From contig NZ_FNLM01000036.1 of assembly GCF_900105725.1 (NCBI RefSeq), forward strand, positions 1-64,000: a DNA stretch of 64,000 nt. The letters run 5' to 3'. Position numbers and translations under genes: made by a program. The notes beneath the pieces were generated by a model. That model saw nothing but the letters and a program-made list of their open reading frames with translations, was not told the DNA's origin and made no database searches. Origin of the DNA: Gordonia westfalica (GTDB lineage Bacteria; Actinomycetota; Actinomycetes; Mycobacteriales; Mycobacteriaceae). Shown one piece after another: positions 8,994 through 16,531 of the stretch. The stretch's first letter is position 1. Each line of letters starts with the position of its first letter.

Positions 8994-9322
8994 GCGCGCC
9001 TGAGCTCAAGGACGAGTGTCTCGTGGTTCCCGGGCAGGGATGCCGCAACTTCCGCCCGGCACACCGGCGTGAAGCCCACCCCGCCGACACCTTCTCAGAG
9101 GTTCGTGTCGCCGACCACGGCGATCGGACCTGGGAGGCTCGCGAGTTCTCCGTCAACGTCCTGTCTGGCCGCGACTGCCCGTTGAATGCGGAGCTGTTCC
9201 CTGCCCAAGCTGAGGCGCAGGTGTACGCCGACGCCCGCAACACGGGCTATCTCCACACCGGCGCAATGATCTGCGTACACGAATGGCGGTTGGAACAGGC
9301 GAGGGCGGGGAACGATGCTTGA
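8990..9322 (+). CDS. Prophage protein, hypothetical (110 residues)
   Basis: The GTG start overlaps the previous stop by 4 bp, which suggests translational coupling. The protein has scattered Cys and His residues (CLVVPGQGC, CPLNAELFPAQAEAQVYAD) and ends in a helix. No motif is diagnostic. It belongs to the same small-gene operon as 8811, 9315 and 9502, and these are probably accessory phage functions. Confidence 0.6.
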   Translation: MSAPELKDECLVVPGQGCRNFRPAHRREAHPADTFSEVRVADHGDRTWEAREFSVNVLSGRDCPLNAELFPAQAEAQVYADARNTGYLHTGAMICVHEWRLEQARAGNDA

Positions 9323-9509
9323 GTTCAAGGTAGGGGATCGTGTGCGGACTGTTGTCGGTGACCACACTGGGCGAATCGTGGACTTCGTACCTGGAACCGA
9401 CTGGCCCATCCTCTACGTCACCAACTCCACCAGCCATCCCGAAACGGTTGGCGAGTATGTACCCAACGATCCCAGCAAGCTCGTACGACAGGACTGGACC
9501 GATGCCTGA
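9315..9509 (+). CDS. Small KOW/SH3-like prophage protein, copy 1
   Basis: 64 residues starting MLEFKVGDRVRTVVGDHTG, followed by a Trp/Pro loop and an acidic end. The KVGDRVR opening and Gly-rich turn are typical of small SH3-like barrels. The start overlaps the end of the upstream gene. Its first 30 nt are nearly identical to the start of the next gene, so the two are tandem paralogues. Confidence 0.6.
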   Translation: MLEFKVGDRVRTVVGDHTGRIVDFVPGTDWPILYVTNSTSHPETVGEYVPNDPSKLVRQDWTDA

Positions 9510-9699
9510 GTTCAAGGTAGGGGACCGCGTGCGGGTGACCTCACTAGGGAACGCCGAGGCGGCTGGGAAGATCATCGCCCAGGAACGCGTGCCCGACCTA
9601 CTGCACCGGGTGGAGTTCACTCACGCCACGGCATGGGCGCGGGAGTTGTTCGGCGACGGGTGGTGGTTCGCCGACACCGCGCTGGAGCACATCGACTGA
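9502..9699 (+). CDS. Small KOW/SH3-like prophage protein, copy 2
   Basis: 65 residues, MPEFKVGDRVRVTSLGNAEA, overlapping the stop of copy 1 by 8 bp. The N-terminal 11 residues differ from copy 1 only at position 2. The rest has diverged (VEFTHATAWARELFGDGWWF). It is the last gene before the non-coding prophage edge. Function is unknown. Confidence 0.6.
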   Translation: MPEFKVGDRVRVTSLGNAEAAGKIIAQERVPDLLHRVEFTHATAWARELFGDGWWFADTALEHID

Positions 9700-9738
9700 T
9701 TACGAAGGCTCATGCCGCTCTCCATCGACGTGTATGTA

Positions 9739-9806
9739 CAAGTACAGCCACCCAGCGTGGTGCTGGATGGCTGTACTTGAATGCCTTGGCTGTAACCGTG
9801 GCTGTA
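9739..9806. repeat. Hairpin and TGGCTGTA repeats, possible integrase arm sites
   Basis: 9739-9779 is a near-perfect stem of 17 bp (CAAGTACAGCCA + CCAGC, loop GTGGT). The octamer TGGCTGTA occurs three times on the + strand (9768, 9787, 9799) and once inverted (9743). This lies 30-95 bp from a tRNA 3' fragment. Clusters of short direct and inverted repeats next to an att core are where tyrosine integrases bind their arm sites. The hairpin could also terminate the small-gene operon, but there is no U tract. Confidence 0.5.
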
Positions 9807-9832
9807 GTCGAGAGCCTGTGTGGTCTCTGACC

Positions 9833-9879
9833 TGGAGCGGGTGACGGGAATCGAACCCGCGTAGCTAGTTTGGAAGACT
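9833..9879 (-). other. tRNA-Gly(TCC) 3' half, probable attachment-site core
   Basis: On the minus strand this reads the anticodon loop CTTCCAA, then a full T-arm (GCGGGTTCGATTCCCGT) and an acceptor end with CCA. The 5' half of a tRNA is absent: similarity stops three bases into the anticodon stem. A tRNA 3' half without its 5' half is the usual footprint of a phage att site. It marks the prophage edge. Confidence 0.65.
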
Positions 9880-9961
9880 CGCGACGGAGGGGACTGGACC
9901 TCACTTTGCGAGATACACGTAAGTCTAAACGTAAGCGTCGGAGTGAAAATGCCCTCTGACC

Positions 9962-10035
9962 TGGAGCCGATGACGGGAATCGAACCCGCGTATTCAGCTT
10001 GGGAAGCTGATGTTCTGCCATTGAACTACATCGGC
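9962..10035 (-). tRNA. tRNA-Gly (anticodon CCC)
   Basis: 74 nt including encoded CCA. The acceptor stem GCCGATG pairs with CATCGGC, the D-arm is typical, the anticodon stem TCAGC/GCTGA encloses loop TTCCCAA (anticodon CCC), and the T-loop is TTCGATT. It lies upstream of dcd, as a glycine tRNA does in mycobacteria. Its 3' end and the following GGTCAGAGG are repeated at the tRNA fragment 130 bp away, so this gene or a sister gene is the likely phage target. Confidence 0.95.
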
Positions 10036-10149
10036 GTGCGAGCGCTGGGCTCGCGATCGAAAGCCTAGCAAACCGGCGTCCGGGTCTTCGCGAGCGGCGC
10101 GAAAAATCTTCCCGGATGGGGTTGCGCACCTGCGAGGACGCACGTACAC

Positions 10150-10165
10150 TCGAACATAGTTTCGA
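10150..10165. promoter_or_regulatory. Probable LexA (SOS) box
   Basis: TCGAAC-ATAG-TTTCGA differs by one base from the mycobacterial SOS consensus TCGAAC-N4-GTTCGA. It lies 29 bp before the 13E12 gene, a family of which several M. tuberculosis members are LexA-controlled. Confidence 0.6.
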
Positions 10166-10193
10166 GTAAAGCCATGATGACGGGGGTTTAATC

Positions 10194-11693
10194 ATGGCTT
10201 TAGGCGAGCCATCTGCATCACAACCACTTCTTCTCGACCAGTACGAGCGTCTACACGCGCTGCTGGACGAGATCAGTGAGACGGCGTCCACGGACTGTTC
10301 CGATACAGACCTGCTCAAGGTCGCGATGGAGCACGAACGCGCCGAGCGTCGCATGCTCACGTCGTTCGCCGCCCACATCATCGATATCGACGAACGCTCC
10401 GCATACCGGAAAGCCGGCAGTCAGACCGTCACCAACTTCGTCACCAGCGTGCTCAACCGCAGCGGGGAGGCCAATCGGCTGCTGAACCGCGTGTGGGCGA
10501 TCGGCAAGTTCCCCGACATGCAGGGCGAGGTGCTCGAGCCGCGATTCCCGGAGACCGCCAAAGGTGTTGCCGAAGGCGAGATCTCGGGGAGGAACGTCGA
10601 CGTCATCGTCGAGGTGATGAAGAAGATCCCGGTCGCCGTGGACCCGGCCGACCGCGAAGCCGCCGAGGCGACGCTTGCCCACTACGCGAGCGACTACGAC
10701 CCGTCCTCGCTGCGCCAGCTCGGCACACGCATCCTCGCCCACCTCGACCCCGACGGGACACTGACCGACGACCGCGATCGCGCCCGAATGCGCGGCATGC
10801 GCCTCGGTCCGCAGGACGCACAGCTGATGTCCAAGCTGACCGCCGATCTCGACCCGAAGACCCGGGCGATGCTCGACGTCGTACTGGCGGTGTGGGCAGC
10901 GCCGGGCATGAACAACCCCGACGACCCGGAGTCACCCGTCGGAGACCCCGGCAGTGCTGATCCCGATGCCCTCGCGGCCGCTGCCGAACGCGACAACCGG
11001 TCGGCCGCGAAACGCAACCACGACGCCTTCTCCGCGTTGCTCCGGTACGCGCTCGACAGCGGCGCGCTCGGCGGTTCCCACCACGGGCTGCCACCACACC
11101 TCATCGTCACGATCACCGAATCGGCCCTCCGCGAGCGGGCCGGGGCTCCCGCGCGCACCGCAACGGGCACCCTGCTTCCGATCAAGGACGCCGTCGAACT
11201 CGCCGCAGAGTCGCAGCAGTACCTCGAGGTGTTCCGCGACCACACCAGCGAGGTCCTCTACCTCGGACGAGCCAAGCGCCTGGCATCCCGGGCCCAGCGG
11301 ATCGCCGCGGTGGGTCGCGATGGTGGCTGCACGTGTCCTCGCTGCACGCGGTCGTCCTTCGACTCCGAACTGCACCACGTGGCCGAATGGACAGCCGACG
11401 ACGGCCCCACCGACATCGACAACATGACCACCGCATGCGGACCGCACAACCGTGCGGTCGGCCCCGGCGACGACCAGTGGGCCACCACGATCGCCACCGA
11501 TGGGGTCGACGCAGGTCGCGTCGTCTGGCGCCCACCGACGTCGCACCCGGATCAGACCCCGAAGGTCAATCACGCCAACCGCACCGACGAGGTCCTCAAC
11601 CGCATGCGAGCCGACGCCCGACGACGCCGGTCGGGTGGCCACGGGGGAGCCGAATCGTCCGGGCGGACGGATACCGGCGCAGATCCACCCTGA
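10194..11693 (+). CDS. 13E12 repeat family protein (DUF222 with HNH nuclease domain)
   Basis: 499 residues. The N-terminal and middle parts are the helical DUF222 region. The HNH domain lies near residues 375-425: CPRC, LHHVAEW, DNMTTACGPHN. This family is multicopy in Mycobacteriales and is thought to act as an HNH endonuclease on DNA. Its cellular role is unknown, and copies spread and recombine like selfish elements. The start ATG at 10194 is 29 bp after an SOS-like box, so DNA-damage induction is likely. All HNH residues are visible, so this copy is probably active. It sits between tRNA-Gly and dcd, transcribed with dcd but separated by 21 bp. Confidence 0.9.
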   Translation: MALGEPSASQPLLLDQYERLHALLDEISETASTDCSDTDLLKVAMEHERAERRMLTSFAAHIIDIDERSAYRKAGSQTVTNFVTSVLNRSGEANRLLNRVWAIGKFPDMQGEVLEPRFPETAKGVAEGEISGRNVDVIVEVMKKIPVAVDPADREAAEATLAHYASDYDPSSLRQLGTRILAHLDPDGTLTDDRDRARMRGMRLGPQDAQLMSKLTADLDPKTRAMLDVVLAVWAAPGMNNPDDPESPVGDPGSADPDALAAAAERDNRSAAKRNHDAFSALLRYALDSGALGGSHHGLPPHLIVTITESALRERAGAPARTATGTLLPIKDAVELAAESQQYLEVFRDHTSEVLYLGRAKRLASRAQRIAAVGRDGGCTCPRCTRSSFDSELHHVAEWTADDGPTDIDNMTTACGPHNRAVGPGDDQWATTIATDGVDAGRVVWRPPTSHPDQTPKVNHANRTDEVLNRMRADARRRRSGGHGGAESSGRTDTGADPP

Positions 11694-11714
11694 CCATTCG
11701 ATAACCTCGACACC

Positions 11715-12287
11715 GTGCTGCTCTCCGACCGCGACATCCGCTCCGAGATCGCTGACGGGCGCCTCGCCATCGATCCATTCGATCCTGCGCTCGTCCAGCC
11801 CTCCAGCGTCGACGTCCGGCTCGACAGTCTGTTCCGCGTGTTCAACAACACCCGGTACACCCACATCGACCCGGCCCAACGCCAAGACGAACTCACCACC
11901 CTCGTCGAACCCACCGAGGGTGAGCCTTTCGTGCTGCACCCGGGTGAATTCGTGCTGGGCTCCACCCTCGAGGTGTGCAGCCTGCCCGACGACCTCGCCG
12001 GACGCCTCGAAGGAAAGTCCTCACTCGGCCGCCTCGGTCTCCTGACACACTCGACGGCCGGCTTCATCGACCCCGGCTTCTCCGGCCACATCACGCTGGA
12101 ACTCTCCAACGTGGCCAACCTGCCGATCACGCTGTGGCCGGGCATGAAGATCGGCCAGCTGTGCCTCATCCGGCTCAGCAGCCCGGCCGAACATCCCTAC
12201 GGCAGCGAGAAGGTTGGTTCGAAGTACCAGGGGCAGCGCGGACCCACCCCGTCGAAGGCCTACCTGAACTTCCTCAAGAACGACTGA
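11715..12287 (+). CDS. dcd: dCTP deaminase (likely bifunctional dCTP deaminase/dUTPase)
   Basis: 190 residues, the standard length. GTG start. It shows the dUTPase-fold signatures [14 protein letters not shown] (about 96-110), [12 protein letters not shown] (about 113-125) and [11 protein letters not shown] with the catalytic Glu. It deaminates dCTP to dUTP. The mycobacterial homologue also hydrolyses dUTP to dUMP, supplying dTMP synthesis, and the sequence is close to that type. The C-terminal [12 protein letters not shown] strand covers the active site in the trimer. It is followed by udgA, the same order as in M. tuberculosis (Rv0321-Rv0322). Confidence 0.95.
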   Translation: MLLSDRDIRSEIADGRLAIDPFDPALVQPSSVDVRLDSLFRVFNNTRYTHIDPAQRQDELTTLVEPTEGEPFVLHPGEFVLGSTLEVCSLPDDLAGRLEGKSSLGRLGLLTHSTAGFIDPGFSGHITLELSNVANLPITLWPGMKIGQLCLIRLSSPAEHPYGSEKVGSKYQGQRGPTPSKAYLNFLKND

Positions 12288-12428
12288 CCGCGCCAGTTTT
12301 CGATACCGCTCATCGCACGCTCCTCGCCTACTCAACCGGCGACGGCTGACTGAGGAGTTCACCCGACCGACCGCCACACGCAACTCCACGGTCGGTTCGT
12401 GGCTCACCGTCGGCGTAACCGTTGCGGT

Positions 12429-13853
12429 ATGAAGCTCACGGTTATCGGATGCGGATACCTCGGCGCGACGCACGCGGCCTGCATGGCCGAACTCGGGCAC
12501 GACGTCGTCGGCATCGACGTCGACCCCCGGAAGATCGAACGCCTACAGGACGGTGATGTCCCGTTCTTCGAACCCGGGCTCTCCGACATCCTCCGCCGCA
12601 ACCTCGACGCCGGACGCCTCCGATTCACCACCGATCCACTGGCGGCCGCCGACCACGGATCGGTCCACTTCATCGGCGTCGGCACACCCCAGGAAGCCCG
12701 TGGACACCGCGCCGACCTGTCCCACGTCCACACTGCCGTCGAGACGCTCGTGCCGACGCTGCGAGGCAAGCACGTTCTGATCGGCAAATCCACCGTTCCC
12801 GTCGGCACGTGTGAGGAACTGTCGCAACGGATCTCGTACCTCACCGCGCCGGGCGCCGACATCGAGCTGGCGTGGAGCCCGGAGTTCCTGCGGGAGGGCT
12901 TCGCCGTCGAGGACAGCCTCGCGCCCGACCGTCTCGTCCTCGGCACCGGGCGACTCGTCGACGACCCGCAGGCGCCGCGGACGGAAACCCTGGCCGGGGA
13001 GGTCATCCGGGACATCTATCGCGAGGTCCTCGAGACCGGAGTCCCGCTCATCGAGACCGACTGGGCCACCGCAGAGCTCGTCAAGGTATCCGCCAATGCG
13101 TTTCTGGCGACCAAGATCTCGTTCATCAACGCGATGAGCGAACTATGTGAGATCGCCGGCGCCGACATCGGCACCCTCGCCGACGCCATGGGTCACGATC
13201 CCAGGATCGGCCGACGCTTCCTCAACGCAGGGCTGGGTTTCGGCGGCGGCTGCCTCCCCAAGGACATCCGGGCGCTGACGGCACGCGCCGACGAGATGGG
13301 CGCACCACGGGCCGTCGGGTTCTTGCGCGAGGTCGACGCCATCAACATGCGTCGACGCAGTGCCGCTGCGGAACTCGTCGCCGAAACGATCGGGGGAGAG
13401 GTGTTGGGGCGCAACGTCGCCGTCCTCGGCGCCGCCTTCAAACCCGAGAGCGACGACGTCCGGGACTCCCCGGCGCTCGCCGTCGCGAGCCGACTCGCCC
13501 TCGACGGGGCGTCTGTCACGGTCTTCGACCCCCAGGCCATGGAGAACTCGCGCCGATTGCAGCCGTCCCTCGGCTACGCGGCGTCGGCACGTGAGGCCTG
13601 CGACCGCGCGGATGTCGTCGTCATCACAACCGAATGGGCGGAGTTCGTCCACATGTCGCCCGACGAGCTCTCGCCGGTGGTGCGGCACAAGCGCATCGTC
13701 GACGCCCGACGCTGCCTCGACGCGCAGGCCTGGCGTGCGGCGGGGTGGGATTACCGCGCCCTGGGCGGTCCCGTGGCTGCACCGAAGAATCGGGACAAGA
13801 AGTTCGTTCACGCAGGTGAACGGGCTGTCGTCGAAAGCGGCCCTGCGCGTTGA
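12429..13853 (+). CDS. udgA: UDP-glucose 6-dehydrogenase family
   Basis: 474 residues from ATG 12429 (MKLTVIGCGYLGATHA). An upstream in-frame start at 12399 adds only an Arg-rich tail and is less likely. The N-terminal Rossmann fold has GCGYLG, and the catalytic Cys is in GFGGGCLPKDI (about residue 273). A C-terminal second Rossmann domain (VAVLGAAFKPESDDVRDSP) binds the UDP-sugar. It oxidises UDP-glucose to UDP-glucuronate for cell-wall or exopolysaccharide. It is conserved next to dcd in the order. The symbol is that used for the mycobacterial homologue. Confidence 0.9.
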   Translation: MKLTVIGCGYLGATHAACMAELGHDVVGIDVDPRKIERLQDGDVPFFEPGLSDILRRNLDAGRLRFTTDPLAAADHGSVHFIGVGTPQEARGHRADLSHVHTAVETLVPTLRGKHVLIGKSTVPVGTCEELSQRISYLTAPGADIELAWSPEFLREGFAVEDSLAPDRLVLGTGRLVDDPQAPRTETLAGEVIRDIYREVLETGVPLIETDWATAELVKVSANAFLATKISFINAMSELCEIAGADIGTLADAMGHDPRIGRRFLNAGLGFGGGCLPKDIRALTARADEMGAPRAVGFLREVDAINMRRRSAAAELVAETIGGEVLGRNVAVLGAAFKPESDDVRDSPALAVASRLALDGASVTVFDPQAMENSRRLQPSLGYAASAREACDRADVVVITTEWAEFVHMSPDELSPVVRHKRIVDARRCLDAQAWRAAGWDYRALGGPVAAPKNRDKKFVHAGERAVVESGPAR

Positions 13854-13947
13854 CGTGTTAGGTTGAACCCCGCGATTGACCGGGGGGCACCTTCTCGCCG
13901 TGGGGGGCGTGTTGGGCGAGGTGCACACAAGTGCAGGAATTGATCAG

Positions 13948-15834
13948 ATGACCGACACGGTGTTCGATTCGGCTACGGGGCCGGCCTCTGCATCTGCAGG
14001 GGTCCCGGTGAACCCAGCCGTGCTCGACGACGTGCGGGCCAAGCTGCGCCGGCGGGGACTGGACGACGATCCCCAGGTGGTCCTGCTCGGTCTCGACGGA
14101 AACGGATGCGTGTCCGTCGGGCGTTTCGACACCTCGCGCGGCACCGTCGCCGACACATACTCCGACGTGACGCTGTCGCTGGGTGCACTCGACCATGCCA
14201 TCGCCGACCACCTGACCAGGATCGGACGCGTCGAGTCACCGACTTCACCGGACTGGCAGAACGAACTGTTCGAGCTCATCGCACGCGGACGCGAAAGGCT
14301 GCAGGACTCCGACGGCACGTTCCTGATGGGACGGCAACACATTCGGCTGTTCCGGATGGCGCGGCGCGACGTCGAGGAGGCTGGTGGCGCTCTCACGGCA
14401 CGCAGTGAGGAACTGGCATGCGCGGCGGTCGCCGGAGCACAGGCGCACGCTGTCGTCGTCGCCGACGGACTCGGGGTGTGGCCGGGCTTGCGCGACGGGA
14501 TCGCGAGAGCCGTGACGGTGCCGATCATCGACGCCGTGCCCGGGCCGTTGGCCGCCTCCGTATCGGCGGGGCCGATCAGCCCTCCTCCGGAATCACTCAC
14601 GCCGACTACGGCGGGAGACGGTCCCGAGGTCACGGGCGGAGGCGATGTCCCGCCGGACCCCGCCGACGACACAGACCCCCGCGCCAGCGGACACCCCGCA
14701 GACACTCGACCCCCAGACACTCACCCTGCAGACACCATTGACAGCACAGACCTGACCGAACCGGAAGCTGTGGACGACAATCGAGACGAGGTGCAGTTGG
14801 ACGCGGACGCCGCCGTGGCGGCCGAGAACTCCGACGAGCCTGTCGCCGGGTGCGCCGAGCCTGCGCCGGAGCCCGGGCGCCCCGATCCCGAACCCGAGGT
14901 CGAGGTCACCGTCGAGGCTGTTACTGAGGCTGTCACCGAGGCCGCGACAGAATCCGGCACCGACACGACGCCGGATCCGGTCGCCGATGAGGTGACGGCG
15001 CCGCCGGTCCCGGAAGCGCCCGAGGCTGGTGACATCGCTCCCGATGCCCCGACCGGCGGCTTCTCGATCCCGGTCGATCCTCCGGCCGGAAGTCCGGGCC
15101 GCTCAGGGGATTTCCCGGCCATCGGTGTCGAGAAGATGTCTCCCGAACAGCTCTCGCAGCCGGTATCGCCTGCTCCCGCAACGGCTTTCGGCGCCCTCAC
15201 GGCCTCCGCCGCGGCCGACGCGTTGTTCACCGCTCCGCAGGTCCCGGGCGTCGGTGCTCTGCCGTCTCAACAGCCCACGGCATTTCAACAGCCCACGGTA
15301 TTTCAACAACCCACGCCCGTTCAAGCGCCGGTTGCCTCCCACCCCGTCGAGCATGCGATGCCGCAGAACGGGATCGGTCACCCTGGCGTCGGTCCGGCTC
15401 CGATCGGGCCACAGCCCGGCATTTTCCCTGCGCCGGAACCGTATTCGCTGGTCAATCCTATCCCTCCCGCGCCGGCGCGTCGACGAGGCAAGGTCCCCGC
15501 GAAGCGGGTACTGACAGGGCTGGCGCTGCTGTGCGCGCTTGCCATCGTCGGTGTCGCGGTCGCGCTGGCTGCGGGCGGCAACGGCTCCTCGCAGGCGCCC
15601 GTCGCGACGCCCACCACGCCCACCACGACGGCGCCGACGAGCCAGGAGTACGCCGATCCGGCCATCTTCGCGGAGGCGCGTCAGCCTGCGCAGCGCTACA
15701 CCTCACCGCCGCCACCCGTGGCGACGAACGAGCCCGCGCCCTCGCCGCGACCGCGTTCCCGCGCACCGCGTCCGCAGCGCGGTGTGACGATCCCGAACCC
15801 GATCCCCGGACTCCCGCCGATCGTCCTCCCGTGA
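13948..15834 (+). CDS. Pro/Ala-rich membrane-anchored protein, unknown function
   Basis: About 628 residues from ATG 13948, chosen because AGGAATT lies upstream and the earlier residues are not conserved-looking. The folded N-terminal part (about 1-200: VVLLGLDGNGCVSVGRFDTS and a helical DGTFLMGRQHIRLFRMARRD) is followed by about 300 residues of Asp/Pro/Glu/Ala-rich disorder with FQQPT repeats. One transmembrane helix follows (about 525-545, LALLCALAIVGVAVALAA), then a short Pro-rich outside tail. The layout is a cytoplasmic domain tethered to the membrane by a long linker. No family is recognised. It may be co-transcribed with udgA (94 bp gap). Confidence 0.65.
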   Translation: MTDTVFDSATGPASASAGVPVNPAVLDDVRAKLRRRGLDDDPQVVLLGLDGNGCVSVGRFDTSRGTVADTYSDVTLSLGALDHAIADHLTRIGRVESPTSPDWQNELFELIARGRERLQDSDGTFLMGRQHIRLFRMARRDVEEAGGALTARSEELACAAVAGAQAHAVVVADGLGVWPGLRDGIARAVTVPIIDAVPGPLAASVSAGPISPPPESLTPTTAGDGPEVTGGGDVPPDPADDTDPRASGHPADTRPPDTHPADTIDSTDLTEPEAVDDNRDEVQLDADAAVAAENSDEPVAGCAEPAPEPGRPDPEPEVEVTVEAVTEAVTEAATESGTDTTPDPVADEVTAPPVPEAPEAGDIAPDAPTGGFSIPVDPPAGSPGRSGDFPAIGVEKMSPEQLSQPVSPAPATAFGALTASAAADALFTAPQVPGVGALPSQQPTAFQQPTVFQQPTPVQAPVASHPVEHAMPQNGIGHPGVGPAPIGPQPGIFPAPEPYSLVNPIPPAPARRRGKVPAKRVLTGLALLCALAIVGVAVALAAGGNGSSQAPVATPTTPTTTAPTSQEYADPAIFAEARQPAQRYTSPPPPVATNEPAPSPRPRSRAPRPQRGVTIPNPIPGLPPIVLP

Positions 15835-15836
15835 AA

Positions 15837-16427
15837 TCAGCCGGCGGGGCGCGGCGCCAAGCCCCGCGCGACGAACGCCAGCACCCTCTCGTAGTTGTCC
15901 GCGCCGTCGACCTGTGGTGGATGCGTGCCGGCGAGTTCCAGGCCGACTGCGCCGTGAACCGCCGACCAGGCCTGCATGGCGAGATCGGCCGGATCGCCGG
16001 CCATCACGACACCGGCGACCTGCCCGTACCGGATGACGTCGACGAGTACGTCGAACGCGTGCGCCGCCACCTCGAGATCCGCTGTGCAGCGACTGGAGAA
16101 CATCAGGCCGTAGAGGACAGGGTTCGACACGGCGAACTCGCGGTAGCCGCGACCTGAGTTCTGCAACCGGTCGACCGGGTCGTCGTCGGTGGCTCCGACT
16201 GCGCGTGCGAATTCGACGAAACCATCGGTGACCAGTGCATCCAGGAGTCCGTCGCGCCCGTCGAAGTGGTTGTAGACGCCCATCGGCGCGACCTTCGCCT
16301 CGGCCGCCACCGCTCGCACGGTCAACCCGGCCTCGCCGTCCCGCTCGAGGATCTCGCGACCGGCGCGCAGGAGGGCGGACCGGACTTCGGCGGCTGACGT
16401 TCGGGTGCGCGGCTTCGCGGTGGACAT
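15837..16427 (-). CDS. TetR-family repressor
   Basis: 196 residues. The N-terminal helix-turn-helix (about 15-60: LRAGREILERDGEAGLTVRA, AKVAPMGVYNHFDGRDGLLD) is followed by a C-terminal TetR_C-type ligand domain (VLYGLMFSSR, AAHAFDVLVDVIRYG). It is divergent from the MFS exporter at 16532, with a 15-bp palindrome between them. This is the usual arrangement of a drug- or metabolite-responsive repressor controlling an exporter. The ligand is unknown. Confidence 0.85.
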   Translation of the reverse strand: MSTAKPRTRTSAAEVRSALLRAGREILERDGEAGLTVRAVAAEAKVAPMGVYNHFDGRDGLLDALVTDGFVEFARAVGATDDDPVDRLQNSGRGYREFAVSNPVLYGLMFSSRCTADLEVAAHAFDVLVDVIRYGQVAGVVMAGDPADLAMQAWSAVHGAVGLELAGTHPPQVDGADNYERVLAFVARGLAPRPAG

Positions 16428-16461
16428 ATTGACAATCTACTAGCACGGTGTTCTTCTTGAA

Positions 16462-16476
16462 TAGAACGTTGTTCTA
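16462..16476. promoter_or_regulatory. Probable TetR operator
   Basis: TAGAAC-GTT-GTTCTA is a perfect 15-bp palindrome in the 104-bp gap between the divergent TetR and MFS genes. Further GTTCTA/GTTCT half sites flank it at 16450 and 16493. It probably represses both promoters. Confidence 0.7.
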
Positions 16477-16531
16477 CAACAGTGTGACGACGTTCTATAT
16501 CTGAACCTCATCTCGCTCACGGAACAGGAGA

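Noticed and set aside
1..9880. Integrase or repressor genes of the prophage
   Set aside because: None found; only tail and small accessory genes are present, so those functions must lie outside the window.
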